Shown piece after piece: positions 27,423 to 34,926 of a DNA stretch of 35,816 nt. The notes under the pieces were generated by a model. It was not told the origin of the DNA and did no database searches. It saw only the letters and a list, made by a program, of their open reading frames with translations. The translations under genes were made by a program, and so were the position numbers. How positions within the stretch are numbered: the first letter of the stretch is position 1; each line of letters opens with the position of its first letter. This DNA is from Chitinophaga pinensis (GTDB lineage Bacteria; Bacteroidota; Bacteroidia; Chitinophagales; LD1). Location: contig CAMBIM010000007.1 in the NCBI GenBank assembly GCA_945867505.1, positions 1 through 35,816 of the forward strand. Direction: 5' to 3'.

Positions 27423-27881
27423 ATGAAAGTCATGAAATTATTTAGTGCCAATATTTTAATTCTTGCTGGTATTTTGATTTGCTTTTCGGGGTGTAAAAAA
27501 GAAGAACCAATTTCAAAAGTGCCATCAATTAAGTTTCTTTCCATCACTCCAAACCCTGCTGTAAAATACCAGGATGAAATAAAAGTTACGATTGAATACA
27601 CTGATGGTGATGGCGATTTAGGAGAGAATATAGCAGACGCAAAAAATGCTTTTATTACTGATAGCCGCAACAATGTGATTTATGAATTCCGAATTGCGCG
27701 GCTTGCACCTGATAATGCGAACATTATCATCAACGGTCAGCTTATTGTCAATTTAGCTCCACAAGGGTTTATTGATGATAACAACATCACCGAAACTACT
27801 ACGTATTCCATTTACATAAAAGATAGAGCGGGCAACGCAAGTAACACCGTGCAAACTTCTTCTCTGACGATTAACAAATAG
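27423..27881 (+). CDS. Small lipoprotein with Ig-like/cadherin-like fold
   Basis: 152 residues from ATG 27423, two bases after the previous stop (ATG 27432 is also possible). Lipobox ICFSGC. The mature part is a single beta-sandwich-like domain: IKFLSITPNPAVKYQDEIKV, then IEYTDGDGDLGEN, where the Asp-Gly-Asp-Gly-Asp run could bind calcium, and IYIKDRAGNASN near the end, typical of Ig-like or cadherin-like bacterial surface domains. Last of the five exported proteins in the cluster; deoC starts 16 bases later. Confidence 0.78.
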   Translation: MKVMKLFSANILILAGILICFSGCKKEEPISKVPSIKFLSITPNPAVKYQDEIKVTIEYTDGDGDLGENIADAKNAFITDSRNNVIYEFRIARLAPDNANIIINGQLIVNLAPQGFIDDNNITETTTYSIYIKDRAGNASNTVQTSSLTINK

Positions 27882-27897
27882 GAATCAGTTTACACGA

Positions 27898-28545
27898 ATG
27901 AATATCGCATCTAAAATTGACCACACACTTTTAAAGGCAGATGCTTCTGAAAAAGAAGTGAAGAAGATTTGTGCCGAAGCTAAAGAGTTTGGTTTTGCTG
28001 CGGTTTGTATTCCCCCGTATTTTGTTCGTAAATGTAAATTGTGGCTAAGCGAAACAAATGTGAAGGTGGCAACAGTAGTTGGCTTTCCTTTGGGTTATGC
28101 GCACACGCCTGCCAAAGTAGAAGAAGCCAGAAGAGCCATTGATGAAGGAGCCGATGAAGTGGATATGGTCATCAATATTATTGCACTAAAAGCTGGCGAT
28201 TGGAATTATTTAAAAAACGAATTAACCAGCGCAGCAACTATTGTTCAGTTACGCGGGGGGAAGTTGAAGGTTATTTTAGAAACTGGTTTATTAACCGATG
28301 CAGAAATAATAAAAGCATGTGAACTGTGTGCAGAAATGACAGTTGATTTTGTAAAAACTTCTACCGGCTTTATTAAACCGGGCGCAACTGTGGAAGCAGT
28401 GAAATTATTGAGAGCAAACCTTCCTAAATCAGTTAAAATAAAAGCAAGTGGCGGAATACGCGATAAAGAATTTGCTTTGCAGCTAATAGCAGCAGGTGCC
28501 GACCGTTTGGGTTGCTCTGCCAGTGTAAGTATAATATCAGAATGA
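27898..28545 (+). CDS. deoC: Deoxyribose-phosphate aldolase
   Basis: 215 residues, class I aldolase of TIM-barrel fold. It cleaves 2-deoxyribose-5-phosphate to glyceraldehyde-3-phosphate and acetaldehyde in nucleoside breakdown. Visible: IDHTLLKADA, VGFPLGYAHTPAK, ADEVDMVINI, FVKTSTGF with the Schiff-base Lys153, and VKIKASGGIRD with the second conserved Lys. Its stop overlaps the next start as ATGA. No deoxynucleoside kinase or phosphorylase gene is nearby. Confidence 0.96.
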   Translation: MNIASKIDHTLLKADASEKEVKKICAEAKEFGFAAVCIPPYFVRKCKLWLSETNVKVATVVGFPLGYAHTPAKVEEARRAIDEGADEVDMVINIIALKAGDWNYLKNELTSAATIVQLRGGKLKVILETGLLTDAEIIKACELCAEMTVDFVKTSTGFIKPGATVEAVKLLRANLPKSVKIKASGGIRDKEFALQLIAAGADRLGCSASVSIISE

Positions 28546-28985
28546 AGATTCAAAGTTCAAAGTTTAAAGTTCAAAGTAATTGCAGATTGGCATTTCTGTC
28601 TATCGTCTTTTGTCTAATGTCTATTGTCTGTTATTCGCAAGACAGCACTGTAGTAACCAGCAACAAAAACTTTACCGTTAAGCAAGATCCGCAGATTGCT
28701 TTGCTGCTTTATAAATACAAAGAATACAATCGCAAGCGTGAATTTGCAGAAGGTTTTCGTATACAGATAATGTATACCGATGTGCGCGATGAAGTTTACC
28801 AAAGCAAAGGCGCGATGTATAAAGAATTCTCCGATTTAAGTTCGTATGTAGAATACGAACAGCCGTATTACAAACTTCGTTTAGGCGATTTCAAGAGCAG
28901 ATTAGAAGCTACTTATTATTTGCAACAGGTAATTGCTTTATATCCCGGAGCATTTATTGTTCGTGATAAAATCAAGATTAAATAA
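28542..28985 (+). CDS. SPOR-domain exported protein
   Basis: 147 residues from ATG 28542, overlapping the deoC stop by four bases. The first 13 residues are encoded by a 7-bp repeat (IQSSKFKVQS), and the hydrophobic signal core (LSIVFCLMSIVCYSQ) by another. The C-terminal ~75 residues are a SPOR domain: GFRIQIMYTDVRDEVYQSK, then YEQPYYKLRLGDFKSRLEA and YPGAFIVRDKI. SPOR domains bind denuded peptidoglycan glycans, often at the division site. The region between (residues ~35-70) is charged and likely helical. Coupling to deoC looks incidental. Confidence 0.85.
   Translation: MKIQSSKFKVQSNCRLAFLSIVFCLMSIVCYSQDSTVVTSNKNFTVKQDPQIALLLYKYKEYNRKREFAEGFRIQIMYTDVRDEVYQSKGAMYKEFSDLSSYVEYEQPYYKLRLGDFKSRLEATYYLQQVIALYPGAFIVRDKIKIK
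28552..28577. repeat. Heptamer-period repeat after a start codon
   Basis: AAAGTTC-AAAGTTT-AAAGTTC-AAAGT, 7-bp period, beginning ten bases after ATG 28542. Confidence 0.8.
28598..28632. repeat. Heptamer-period repeat in a signal-peptide coding region
   Basis: Five units: GTCTATC-GTCTTTT-GTCTAAT-GTCTATT-GTCTGTT. Encodes LSIVFCLMSIVC. Same unit family as 15607-15641 read on the minus strand. Confidence 0.8.
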
Positions 28986-28993
28986 CGCGAAAA

Positions 28994-30157
28994 TTGAAAG
29001 ACAGAATCAAATCGCTTTCCGAAAAATATTTTCTGCGCGTTGTTGAACTGCGAAGAAAAATTCATGCAAATCCTGAATTGAGTTGGGAAGAAATAGAAAC
29101 ATCAAAATTGGTGGCAGAAGAGTTGATGCGCTGCGGAATTGAGGTACAAACTAAAGTAGCAAAGAATGGAGTTGTTGGAATTTTGAAAGGAAAAAATCCG
29201 AATTCAAAATGTATCGCACTTCGTGCTGATATGGATGCGCTACCAATTCAGGAAGAAAACAAAGTAGATTGCTGCTCAAAAAACGAAGGAGTGATGCACG
29301 CCTGCGGACATGATGTACACACGAGCAATTTGCTGGGTGTGTCCATGATTCTTTCTGAATTGAAAAATGAAATTGAAGGTACAATCAAGTTTATTTTTCA
29401 GCCCAGCGAAGAAAAAATACCGAGTGGCGCAGAAGCCATGATTAAAGCGGGCGTTTTAGAAAATCCGAAACCGGATAAAATTTTTGGTCTCCATGTTTCA
29501 CCCGAATTAGAAGCGGGAACATTTGGTTTTTGCGGTGGTAAATTTATGGCAAGCAGCGATGAAATTTATTTGAAAGTTATCGGTAAAGGCGGACATGCTG
29601 CTCGCATTGAAGAACTAAAGAATCCATTATTGATTGCTGCCGAAATTTTATTGGAACTAAAAACACTAACCGACCCGCAGATTCCTGTAGTGCTTTCGTT
29701 CGGAAAAATTGAAGGCAAAGGCGCAACCAATATTGTTCCTGATGTAGTGGACATTGCAGGAACTCTTCGTTGCTTTGATGAAAATCTTCGAGTGCAATTG
29801 CACAAACAAATTGCATTCATCTGCGAGCGCGTTACCGAAAAATATTTGAGCCATTGCGAAGTAACTATTCTGAAAGGCTATCCGGTTCTCATCAACAACG
29901 AAGAAGTAACAGCCGATGCAAAACAACTTGCACAAGAATTTATCGGCAATAAAAATGTTTTGAATTTACCACCACGCATGGGTAGCGAGGACTTTGCTTA
30001 TTACACACACCAGGTTCCTGCTTGTTTCTATCGACTTGGAGTTGGCAATAAAAAATTAGGAATTACATCAGGTCTTCACACATCTACTTTTAATATTGAC
30101 GAATCTGCTTTGAAAGAGAGCATTGGCTTGATGAGTTGGATCGCACTGAACTCGTAA
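28994..30157 (+). CDS. M20 family amidohydrolase
   Basis: 387 residues. The start is TTG at 28994, nine bases after the previous stop; it yields the expected RVVELRRKIHANPELSWEE N terminus of M20D peptidases (hippurate hydrolase, N-acyl-amino-acid or IAA-amino acid hydrolase type). Dinuclear metal site: ALRADMDALPIQEE, HACGHDVHTSNLLG near residue 101, and FQPSEEK near 136 with the catalytic Glu. The lid domain carries GKGGHAARIEELKNPL. PPRMGSEDFAYYTHQVP is the C-terminal signature. It cleaves an N-acyl group from an amino acid or small peptide; the exact substrate is unknown. Its stop codon directly abuts that of the next, convergent gene. Confidence 0.92.
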   Translation: MKDRIKSLSEKYFLRVVELRRKIHANPELSWEEIETSKLVAEELMRCGIEVQTKVAKNGVVGILKGKNPNSKCIALRADMDALPIQEENKVDCCSKNEGVMHACGHDVHTSNLLGVSMILSELKNEIEGTIKFIFQPSEEKIPSGAEAMIKAGVLENPKPDKIFGLHVSPELEAGTFGFCGGKFMASSDEIYLKVIGKGGHAARIEELKNPLLIAAEILLELKTLTDPQIPVVLSFGKIEGKGATNIVPDVVDIAGTLRCFDENLRVQLHKQIAFICERVTEKYLSHCEVTILKGYPVLINNEEVTADAKQLAQEFIGNKNVLNLPPRMGSEDFAYYTHQVPACFYRLGVGNKKLGITSGLHTSTFNIDESALKESIGLMSWIALNS

Positions 30158-31414
30158 TTACTCTACCACCAACTTTCCACTCTTCAAAAATTCGTATGAA
30201 GAATTTTTTAGTTGATAGAAGTAAAGTCCGACAGCTAACTCATTCACTTTAATTTCTGATTTCAGATTTTGAATTTTAGTTTGAAACACAACCCTTCCAC
30301 TTACGTCCGTAATAGTGAAATTACTTCCTACTAAATCATTGCCGACTGCTAATTGCCAACTGCCAATTGAATTTGGATTCGGAAATACAGAAACTTGAAC
30401 ATCGTTCTTCAAATCACTAATTGCCGTTGCTGCGCTTGGTGTAATTTCTAAAATGCGAACAGGTGTTCCATCACTCCAATTGCTCATGCCGTGCTGCTCC
30501 GGTGTATCGCCAAAAGCATATTCGCAGTTCTGATTGTACAAAGCGCAATCCATTAGCGCATCCTGCAATTTCCATGTGCAGTAGTAATCAAAGGCATCTA
30601 CAGGTCCGTTGCCCGAAGCAAGAATGAATAAATTAGTTTCGCCATTATCAAAAGCTGCATCGCCAGCTAATGGGTCAAAGTGCGAAGCTGTTACCGCAGG
30701 AGAACCATGGTTATCTGCATAAGTATGCACCAAATTTTTGTGCGAAGTAGGCGCGTTTACCGATTGATTGTAAATAGTAGTTCCGGGCGCAGTGCCAACT
30801 ATAATATCATCATTGCTCACTAACGATAAATACGGAACATCGGAAGGGAAAGCAGAATAGTCAGGCATTAAAAAAGAAACCGCGCCTGGTTGCATAGAAA
30901 ATGCGCTTAGCGGTTTAGGCAAACCATATTGCTGATGCAGCATGGTCATGTTTGCCGTTAACAGACCACCCACAGAATGACCAAGAACAAAGAAATTTTG
31001 AATTCTGCCTTTCACATGCCCAGCTTTTTGGATAGTATCAAGTCCGCGTTTAATTCCGTGCGCGCAGCTGTCGTTAAATGTTGTGTTGCTTGTATTCAAA
31101 TCTTTTTGGTAGCGCGGGTAAATTACAATGTTGCCTTTGCGCACCAAGTGCTTGATAAACGCACCATAAAGTTTCGGATTGGTTTCGCCCAAACCATGAA
31201 TAAATACCACAACATTGGCAGAATCTGGTGTTGGTGAGTTCGGTTCATATAGCCAAAAATCGCCACCGCTTCCGTTTGTGCCGTAATCGTATTGAGTTAC
31301 ACCGCCAAAAGTATAATCGCTTCCACCTGGGCCGGATGATGGTTGGTTAGGTTGAGTTTGAGAAAATACTGAAAGCGAAAGAAGAACTGCGATAGGGAGT
31401 AGAAGTTGCTTCAT
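30158..31414 (-). CDS. T9SS-sorted alpha/beta hydrolase
   Basis: 418 residues. Signal peptide ends VFSQ (about residue 19). The alpha/beta hydrolase domain (about 35-310) has VVVFIHGLGETNPKLYG for the oxyanion region, the nucleophile elbow FVLGHSVGGLLTAN (Ser147), and candidate acid and base downstream (DDIIVG; ADNHGSP). A T9SS type A sorting domain follows from about residue 335 (VSVFPNPNS, ITDVSGRVVF, LAVGLYFYQLKNS). Two 7-bp repeats are embedded in it: SWQLAVGN (30340-30367) and TKIQNLKSEIKVNE (30250-30284). Likely a secreted esterase or lipase; substrate unknown. Confidence 0.88.
   Translation of the reverse strand: MKQLLLPIAVLLSLSVFSQTQPNQPSSGPGGSDYTFGGVTQYDYGTNGSGGDFWLYEPNSPTPDSANVVVFIHGLGETNPKLYGAFIKHLVRKGNIVIYPRYQKDLNTSNTTFNDSCAHGIKRGLDTIQKAGHVKGRIQNFFVLGHSVGGLLTANMTMLHQQYGLPKPLSAFSMQPGAVSFLMPDYSAFPSDVPYLSLVSNDDIIVGTAPGTTIYNQSVNAPTSHKNLVHTYADNHGSPAVTASHFDPLAGDAAFDNGETNLFILASGNGPVDAFDYYCTWKLQDALMDCALYNQNCEYAFGDTPEQHGMSNWSDGTPVRILEITPSAATAISDLKNDVQVSVFPNPNSIGSWQLAVGNDLVGSNFTITDVSGRVVFQTKIQNLKSEIKVNELAVGLYFYQLKNSSYEFLKSGKLVVE
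30250..30284. repeat. Heptamer-period repeat in a T9SS sorting domain (1)
   Basis: TAATTTC-TGATTTC-AGATTTT-GAATTTT-AGTTTGA, 7-bp period. Encodes QTKIQNLKSEIK on the minus strand. Confidence 0.6.
30340..30367. repeat. Heptamer-period repeat in a T9SS sorting domain (2)
   Basis: TGCCGAC-TGCTAAT-TGCCAAC-TGCCAAT, four units. On the coding strand it reads ATTGGCA-GTTGGCA..., the same word family as the CAGTTGG units at 968-995. Confidence 0.75.
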
Positions 31415-31435
31415 GATAGAATTTTTTTTGTAACT

Positions 31436-31466
31436 GAAATGTAAAACTTCTTCCTAAACATTCAAA
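31436..31466 (-). promoter_or_regulatory. Promoter of the secreted hydrolase
   Basis: Minus-strand TTTG (31463-31466), a 19-base spacer, TACATTTC (31436-31443): exact -33 box, one mismatch in the -7 box, about 20 bases before the start codon. Confidence 0.65.
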
Positions 31467-31581
31467 AATAAATAACGGAAGCCACTTCCTTGAACTTCCG
31501 GTTTTAGGGACACTTCGATTTTTGTGCAAGAGCATAATAAAAGTTGTTGTAACTGAACTAAGTTGTAAGTAGTCTACTATC

Positions 31582-31612
31582 TTTATAGATATAGAGGGAA
31601 ATCATACATTTG
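31582..31612 (+). promoter_or_regulatory. Promoter of the cys operon
   Basis: TACATTTG (31605-31612) is an exact -7 box; TTTA (31582-31585) is a near -33 box with a 19-base spacer. The start codon at 31627 lies only 14 bases beyond, giving a leader of under ten bases. The remaining part of 31415-31626 shows nothing else. Confidence 0.65.
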
Positions 31613-31626
31613 CGCCCCTATTTACA

Positions 31627-32235
31627 ATGCATTTAAAGTCTGAAAATATTCATCCGTTCAATTACTTGCTCTCGCGCGAAAGCAAAGAGCAATTGCTAAA
31701 GCAGCACGCGAAAGTTTTTTGGTTTACAGGCTTGAGCGGTTCGGGCAAAAGCACTATTGCCAAAGGTTTAGAAGAAGCACTACATTTAAAAGGCTTTTAT
31801 ACGGGGGTAATAGATGGCGATAATGTTCGGACGGGAATCAACAGCAATCTTGGCTTTAGCAACGAAGATAGAATAGAGAATATTCGCAGAATTGCAGAAG
31901 TAGCCAAACTATTTTTGCAAAATGGCGCGATTGTTATTTGCTGTTTTGTTTCGCCAACAGAAGAAATAAGAAACCTTGCACGAACAATTATTGGTGCAGA
32001 CGATTTCAAAGAAATTTTTGTGAATACCCCGATTGAAGAATGCGAAAAGCGTGATGTAAAGGGTCTGTATGCCAAAGCACGTAGAGGTGAAATAAGAGAT
32101 CTTACAGGTGTGAATGCGCCCTTTGAAGTTCCTTCAAAACCGGAATTGGAAATTCAAACAAAAAATAAATCGGTAGAAGAAAGTGTAAGCGAAGTTTTGG
32201 AATTCTGTATTCCAATCTTAACCCTTAAATCTTAA
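31627..32235 (+). CDS. cysC: Adenylyl-sulfate kinase
   Basis: 202 residues. It phosphorylates adenosine 5'-phosphosulfate (APS) to PAPS with ATP. Walker A is GLSGSGKS (residues 35-42) after VFWFTGL. Also visible: YTGVIDGDNVRTGINSNLGF (APS binding), RRIAEVAKLFLQNGAIVIC, and VKGLYAKARRGEIRDLTGV, all APS-kinase signatures. First gene of cysC-cysD-cysN-rhodanese with its own promoter. The leader is very short. Its last codons and the 7-base gap to cysD contain a CTTAAAT heptamer duplicated (32224-32237) across the stop codon. Confidence 0.96.
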   Translation: MHLKSENIHPFNYLLSRESKEQLLKQHAKVFWFTGLSGSGKSTIAKGLEEALHLKGFYTGVIDGDNVRTGINSNLGFSNEDRIENIRRIAEVAKLFLQNGAIVICCFVSPTEEIRNLARTIIGADDFKEIFVNTPIEECEKRDVKGLYAKARRGEIRDLTGVNAPFEVPSKPELEIQTKNKSVEESVSEVLEFCIPILTLKS

Positions 32236-32237
32236 AT
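32224..32237. repeat. CTTAAAT heptamer duplicated across the cysC stop
   Basis: CTTAAAT-CTTAAAT, two identical 7-bp units, the second containing the TAA stop of cysC. Too short to be certain, but of the same period as the other repeats. Confidence 0.4.
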
Positions 32238-32242
32238 CACGA

Positions 32243-33145
32243 ATGTCTTATACGCTTAATCATTTAAAATCTCTTGAAGCCGAAAGCATTTTTATTCTGC
32301 GCGAAGTAGCTGCGCAATTTCAAAATCCCGCTATACTTTTTAGTGGCGGTAAAGATTCTATTCTTGTTACTTATCTTGCTAAAAAAGCATTCTATCCTGC
32401 TGCAATTCCATTCCCTTTAGTGCACATAGATACCGGTCATAATTTTCAAGAAACAATAGATTATCGAGACAGCTTAGTAAAGAGGTTAAACGCAAAATTG
32501 ATTATAGGTTCTGTTCAGGAATCTATTGATAGTAGCCGAGTGGCAGAAGAAAAAGGTTACAGTGCTTCGCGAATTCGTTTGCAGACAACAACGCTGCTTG
32601 ATACTATTGAGAAATATAAATTTGATGCCTGCATTGGCGGAGCAAGACGCGATGAAGAAAAAGCGCGGGCTAAAGAACGTTTCTTCTCGCATCGCGATGA
32701 GTTTGGGCAATGGGACCCCAAAAATCAGCGACCGGAACTTTGGAATTTATTCAACGGCAGAATGCAGGTGGGAGAAAACTTTCGTGTGTTTCCAATTTCG
32801 AATTGGACGGAATTAGACGTATGGCAATACTTGGCAATGGAAAGAATTGAAATGCCTTCGCTTTACTTTTCGCACAAGCGGAAAGTATTTAATCGCGATG
32901 GGAATTTATTGGCAGAGTCACCATACATTCCTATGAAGCCAAATGAAAATGCAGAAGAGCAGGTGGTGCGTTTCCGCACTATTGGTGATATTACTTCTAC
33001 CGGAGCTACACTTTCTACAGCAGGAACATTGGATGATATTATACAGGAAGTAGCTTCGTCAAGGACCACTGAACGTGGTGGAAGAGCCGATGATAAACGC
33101 GGAGAAAGTTCTATGGAAGACAGAAAGAAGGAAGGATATTTTTAA
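32243..33145 (+). CDS. cysD: Sulfate adenylyltransferase subunit 2
   Basis: 300 residues, standard length. It is the ATP pyrophosphatase-fold subunit that makes APS from sulfate and ATP, driven by GTP hydrolysis in CysN. PP-loop FSGGKDS (residues 33-39), then FPLVHIDTGHNFQETIDYRD, CIGGARRDEEKARAKERFFS, and SNWTELDVWQYLAMERIEMP. The C terminus (GRADDKRGESSMEDRKKEGY) is the conserved CysD tail. A C-rich repeat begins at its stop codon. Confidence 0.97.
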   Translation: MSYTLNHLKSLEAESIFILREVAAQFQNPAILFSGGKDSILVTYLAKKAFYPAAIPFPLVHIDTGHNFQETIDYRDSLVKRLNAKLIIGSVQESIDSSRVAEEKGYSASRIRLQTTTLLDTIEKYKFDACIGGARRDEEKARAKERFFSHRDEFGQWDPKNQRPELWNLFNGRMQVGENFRVFPISNWTELDVWQYLAMERIEMPSLYFSHKRKVFNRDGNLLAESPYIPMKPNENAEEQVVRFRTIGDITSTGATLSTAGTLDDIIQEVASSRTTERGGRADDKRGESSMEDRKKEGYF

Positions 33146-33182
33146 CCCCCTATATCCCCGAAAGGGAACTTTAAATGCAAAC
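33146..33182. repeat. C/G-rich dispersed repeat between cysD and cysN
   Basis: CCCCCTATATCCCCGAAAGG, then GAACTTTAAATGCAAAC. The second half matches 8524-8542. It fills almost the whole cysD-cysN gap. Confidence 0.65.
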
Positions 33183-33193
33183 GCAAAATTGAG

Positions 33194-34528
33194 ATGATTG
33201 ACATAAAAAACAACGACAACTCTAATTCCTCTCCTTTGGAGAGGTTAGGAGAGGTGGTTTTTAATTCTGCTAGTTACAAGAACATGGAACTTCTGCGTTT
33301 TACAACGGCTGGAAGTGTAGATGATGGCAAATCAACTTTGATTGGAAGATTGTTGTACGATTCCAAATCTATTTTTGAAGATCAATACGAAAATGTAAAA
33401 GCAACTTCTGAACGCAGAGGTGAATCGACTGTCAATCTTGCTTTGTTTACCGATGGCTTAAAAGCTGAACGAGAACAAGGAATTACCATCGATGTAGCTT
33501 ACCGGTATTTTTCTACACCTAAACGTAAATTCATAATTGCCGATACACCCGGACATATTCAGTATACGCGAAATATGGTTACAGGCGCAAGCACTGCTAA
33601 CCTCGCTATCATTTTAGTTGATGCTCGACAAGGAATTGTGGAACAAACTAAACGCCACAGTATTATCGCTTCACTGCTGGGAATCCCCCACATTGCGCTT
33701 TGTGTAAACAAAATGGATTTGGTGAATTACGATGAAGCTGTTTACAATAAAATTGTTTCGGAGTATCGTGAGTTTGCAACGCGCTTAAAAACAAAAGACA
33801 TTCACTTTATTCCAATTTCAGCATTGAATGGTGATAATGTAGTTCACCGTTCAAAAAATATGAATTGGTACGAAGGAGTTACGCTGATGTATTTGCTGGA
33901 AAACATTCACATTGCTTCCGACATCAATCATATTGATTTACGCTTTCCGGTTCAGTTTGTTATTCGGCCATATAGCGATGAATTTCATGACTATAGGGGT
34001 TATGCCGGTAGAATTGCCAGTGGAGTTATTCGCAAAGGCGATAAAGTAACGGTACTGCCTTCGGGCTTTTCTTCTAAAATAAAATCGGTTGAATTGGATG
34101 GAAAAGAATTGGAAGAAGCCTTTGCTCCTCTTTCGGTTACTATTCAGTTAGAAGATGATATTGATATTTCGCGTGGCGATATGTTGGTGCGCGAAGGAAA
34201 TTTACCAAAACAAAGTCAGGATATTGAGGCCATGATTTGTTGGATGAGTGATAAACCGCTACAGCTGAATGGTAAATATTCCTTAAAACATACTACTAAA
34301 GATGTACGTGCTGTAGTAAAAGAAATAAAATACAAACTTGACATCAATACGCTTCATCGCATCACTGAAAATGTTTTGATAGGAATGAATGATGTGGGCA
34401 GAATTACTATTCGCACCACAGCACCTTTGTGCTTTGATGCTTATACCAAAAACCGTGACACGGGTAGTTTTATTTTAATTGATGAAGGAACGAATATCAC
34501 AGTTGGAGCATGTATGATTATTGACTAA
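33194..34528 (+). CDS. cysN: Sulfate adenylyltransferase subunit 1 (GTPase)
   Basis: 444 residues. GTPase of the EF-Tu family that drives APS formation with CysD. Motifs: AGSVDDGKSTLIGRLLYDSK (G1, residues 39-58), ERGITIDVAY-like REQGITIDVAYRYFST, DTPGHIQYTRNM (G3) and NKMD (G4); then two beta-barrel domains ending GRITIRTTAPLCFDAY. There is no fused CysC domain, consistent with separate cysC. The first 30 residues include SSPLERLGEVV, encoded by a repeat palindrome (33228-33244). Methionine 31 (33284) could be an alternative start, but the SYKNMELLRF context suggests the extension is natural. Confidence 0.95.
   Translation: MIDIKNNDNSNSSPLERLGEVVFNSASYKNMELLRFTTAGSVDDGKSTLIGRLLYDSKSIFEDQYENVKATSERRGESTVNLALFTDGLKAEREQGITIDVAYRYFSTPKRKFIIADTPGHIQYTRNMVTGASTANLAIILVDARQGIVEQTKRHSIIASLLGIPHIALCVNKMDLVNYDEAVYNKIVSEYREFATRLKTKDIHFIPISALNGDNVVHRSKNMNWYEGVTLMYLLENIHIASDINHIDLRFPVQFVIRPYSDEFHDYRGYAGRIASGVIRKGDKVTVLPSGFSSKIKSVELDGKELEEAFAPLSVTIQLEDDIDISRGDMLVREGNLPKQSQDIEAMICWMSDKPLQLNGKYSLKHTTKDVRAVVKEIKYKLDINTLHRITENVLIGMNDVGRITIRTTAPLCFDAYTKNRDTGSFILIDEGTNITVGACMIID
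33228..33257. repeat. C/G-rich repeat palindrome inside cysN reading frame
   Basis: CCTCTCC-TTT-GGAGAGG (33228-33244) is a perfect 7-bp inverted repeat, followed by TTAGGAGAGGTGG. It is translated in frame as SPLERLGEVV. The form is familiar from dispersed intergenic repeats in Bacteroidota. Confidence 0.7.
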
Positions 34529-34540
34529 AAAATAAAAATC

Positions 34541-34858
34541 ATGAATAGCAAAACAGTAACTGAGCTAAAGCAAATGCTCGACAACAGAGAAAATTTTCAA
34601 TTGATAGACGTTCGCGAAGAGCATGAATTTGAAATCTGCAATTTGAAAGGCGAGTTAATCCCCATGGGTGAAATACCTGATAACGTGGAGAAAATTTCAA
34701 AAGACAAACCGGTGGTAGTTCATTGCCGCAGCGGGAAACGCAGCGGAAATGTGATTCAGTATCTGGAAAGTAATTTCGGCTACACCAATCTTTATAACCT
34801 GGAAGGCGGCATTCTTGCCTGGGCAGATGAGATTGATACTTCTATGCCTAAATACTAA
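34541..34858 (+). CDS. Rhodanese-like sulfurtransferase
   Basis: 105 residues, a single rhodanese domain: LIDVREEHEFEICNLKGELI, MGEIPDNVE, and the active-site loop VVHCRSGKRSG with Cys62. Single-domain rhodaneses carry persulfide sulfur between donors and acceptors in the cytoplasm. It is 12 bases after cysN and probably part of the same operon, in line with a sulfur metabolism role. No terminator is visible after it. Confidence 0.92.
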   Translation: MNSKTVTELKQMLDNRENFQLIDVREEHEFEICNLKGELIPMGEIPDNVEKISKDKPVVVHCRSGKRSGNVIQYLESNFGYTNLYNLEGGILAWADEIDTSMPKY

Positions 34859-34906
34859 AGCAGCAGACTGAAACAAGTCGAAACTATTAACGTTCGCTCA
34901 ATTGAT

Positions 34907-34914
34907 TAAATTTG
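34907..34914 (+). promoter_or_regulatory. Candidate -7 box of the PAS-protein gene
   Basis: TAAATTTG matches the Bacteroidota -7 consensus exactly, 12 bases before ATG 34927. No good TTTG occurs at the right distance upstream. Confidence 0.35.
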
Positions 34915-34926
34915 GTATTAGTCAAT

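Noticed and set aside
24583-28632. CRISPR-like array
   Set aside because: The tandem repeats have 7- or 8-bp units without spacers, and no cas gene is present.
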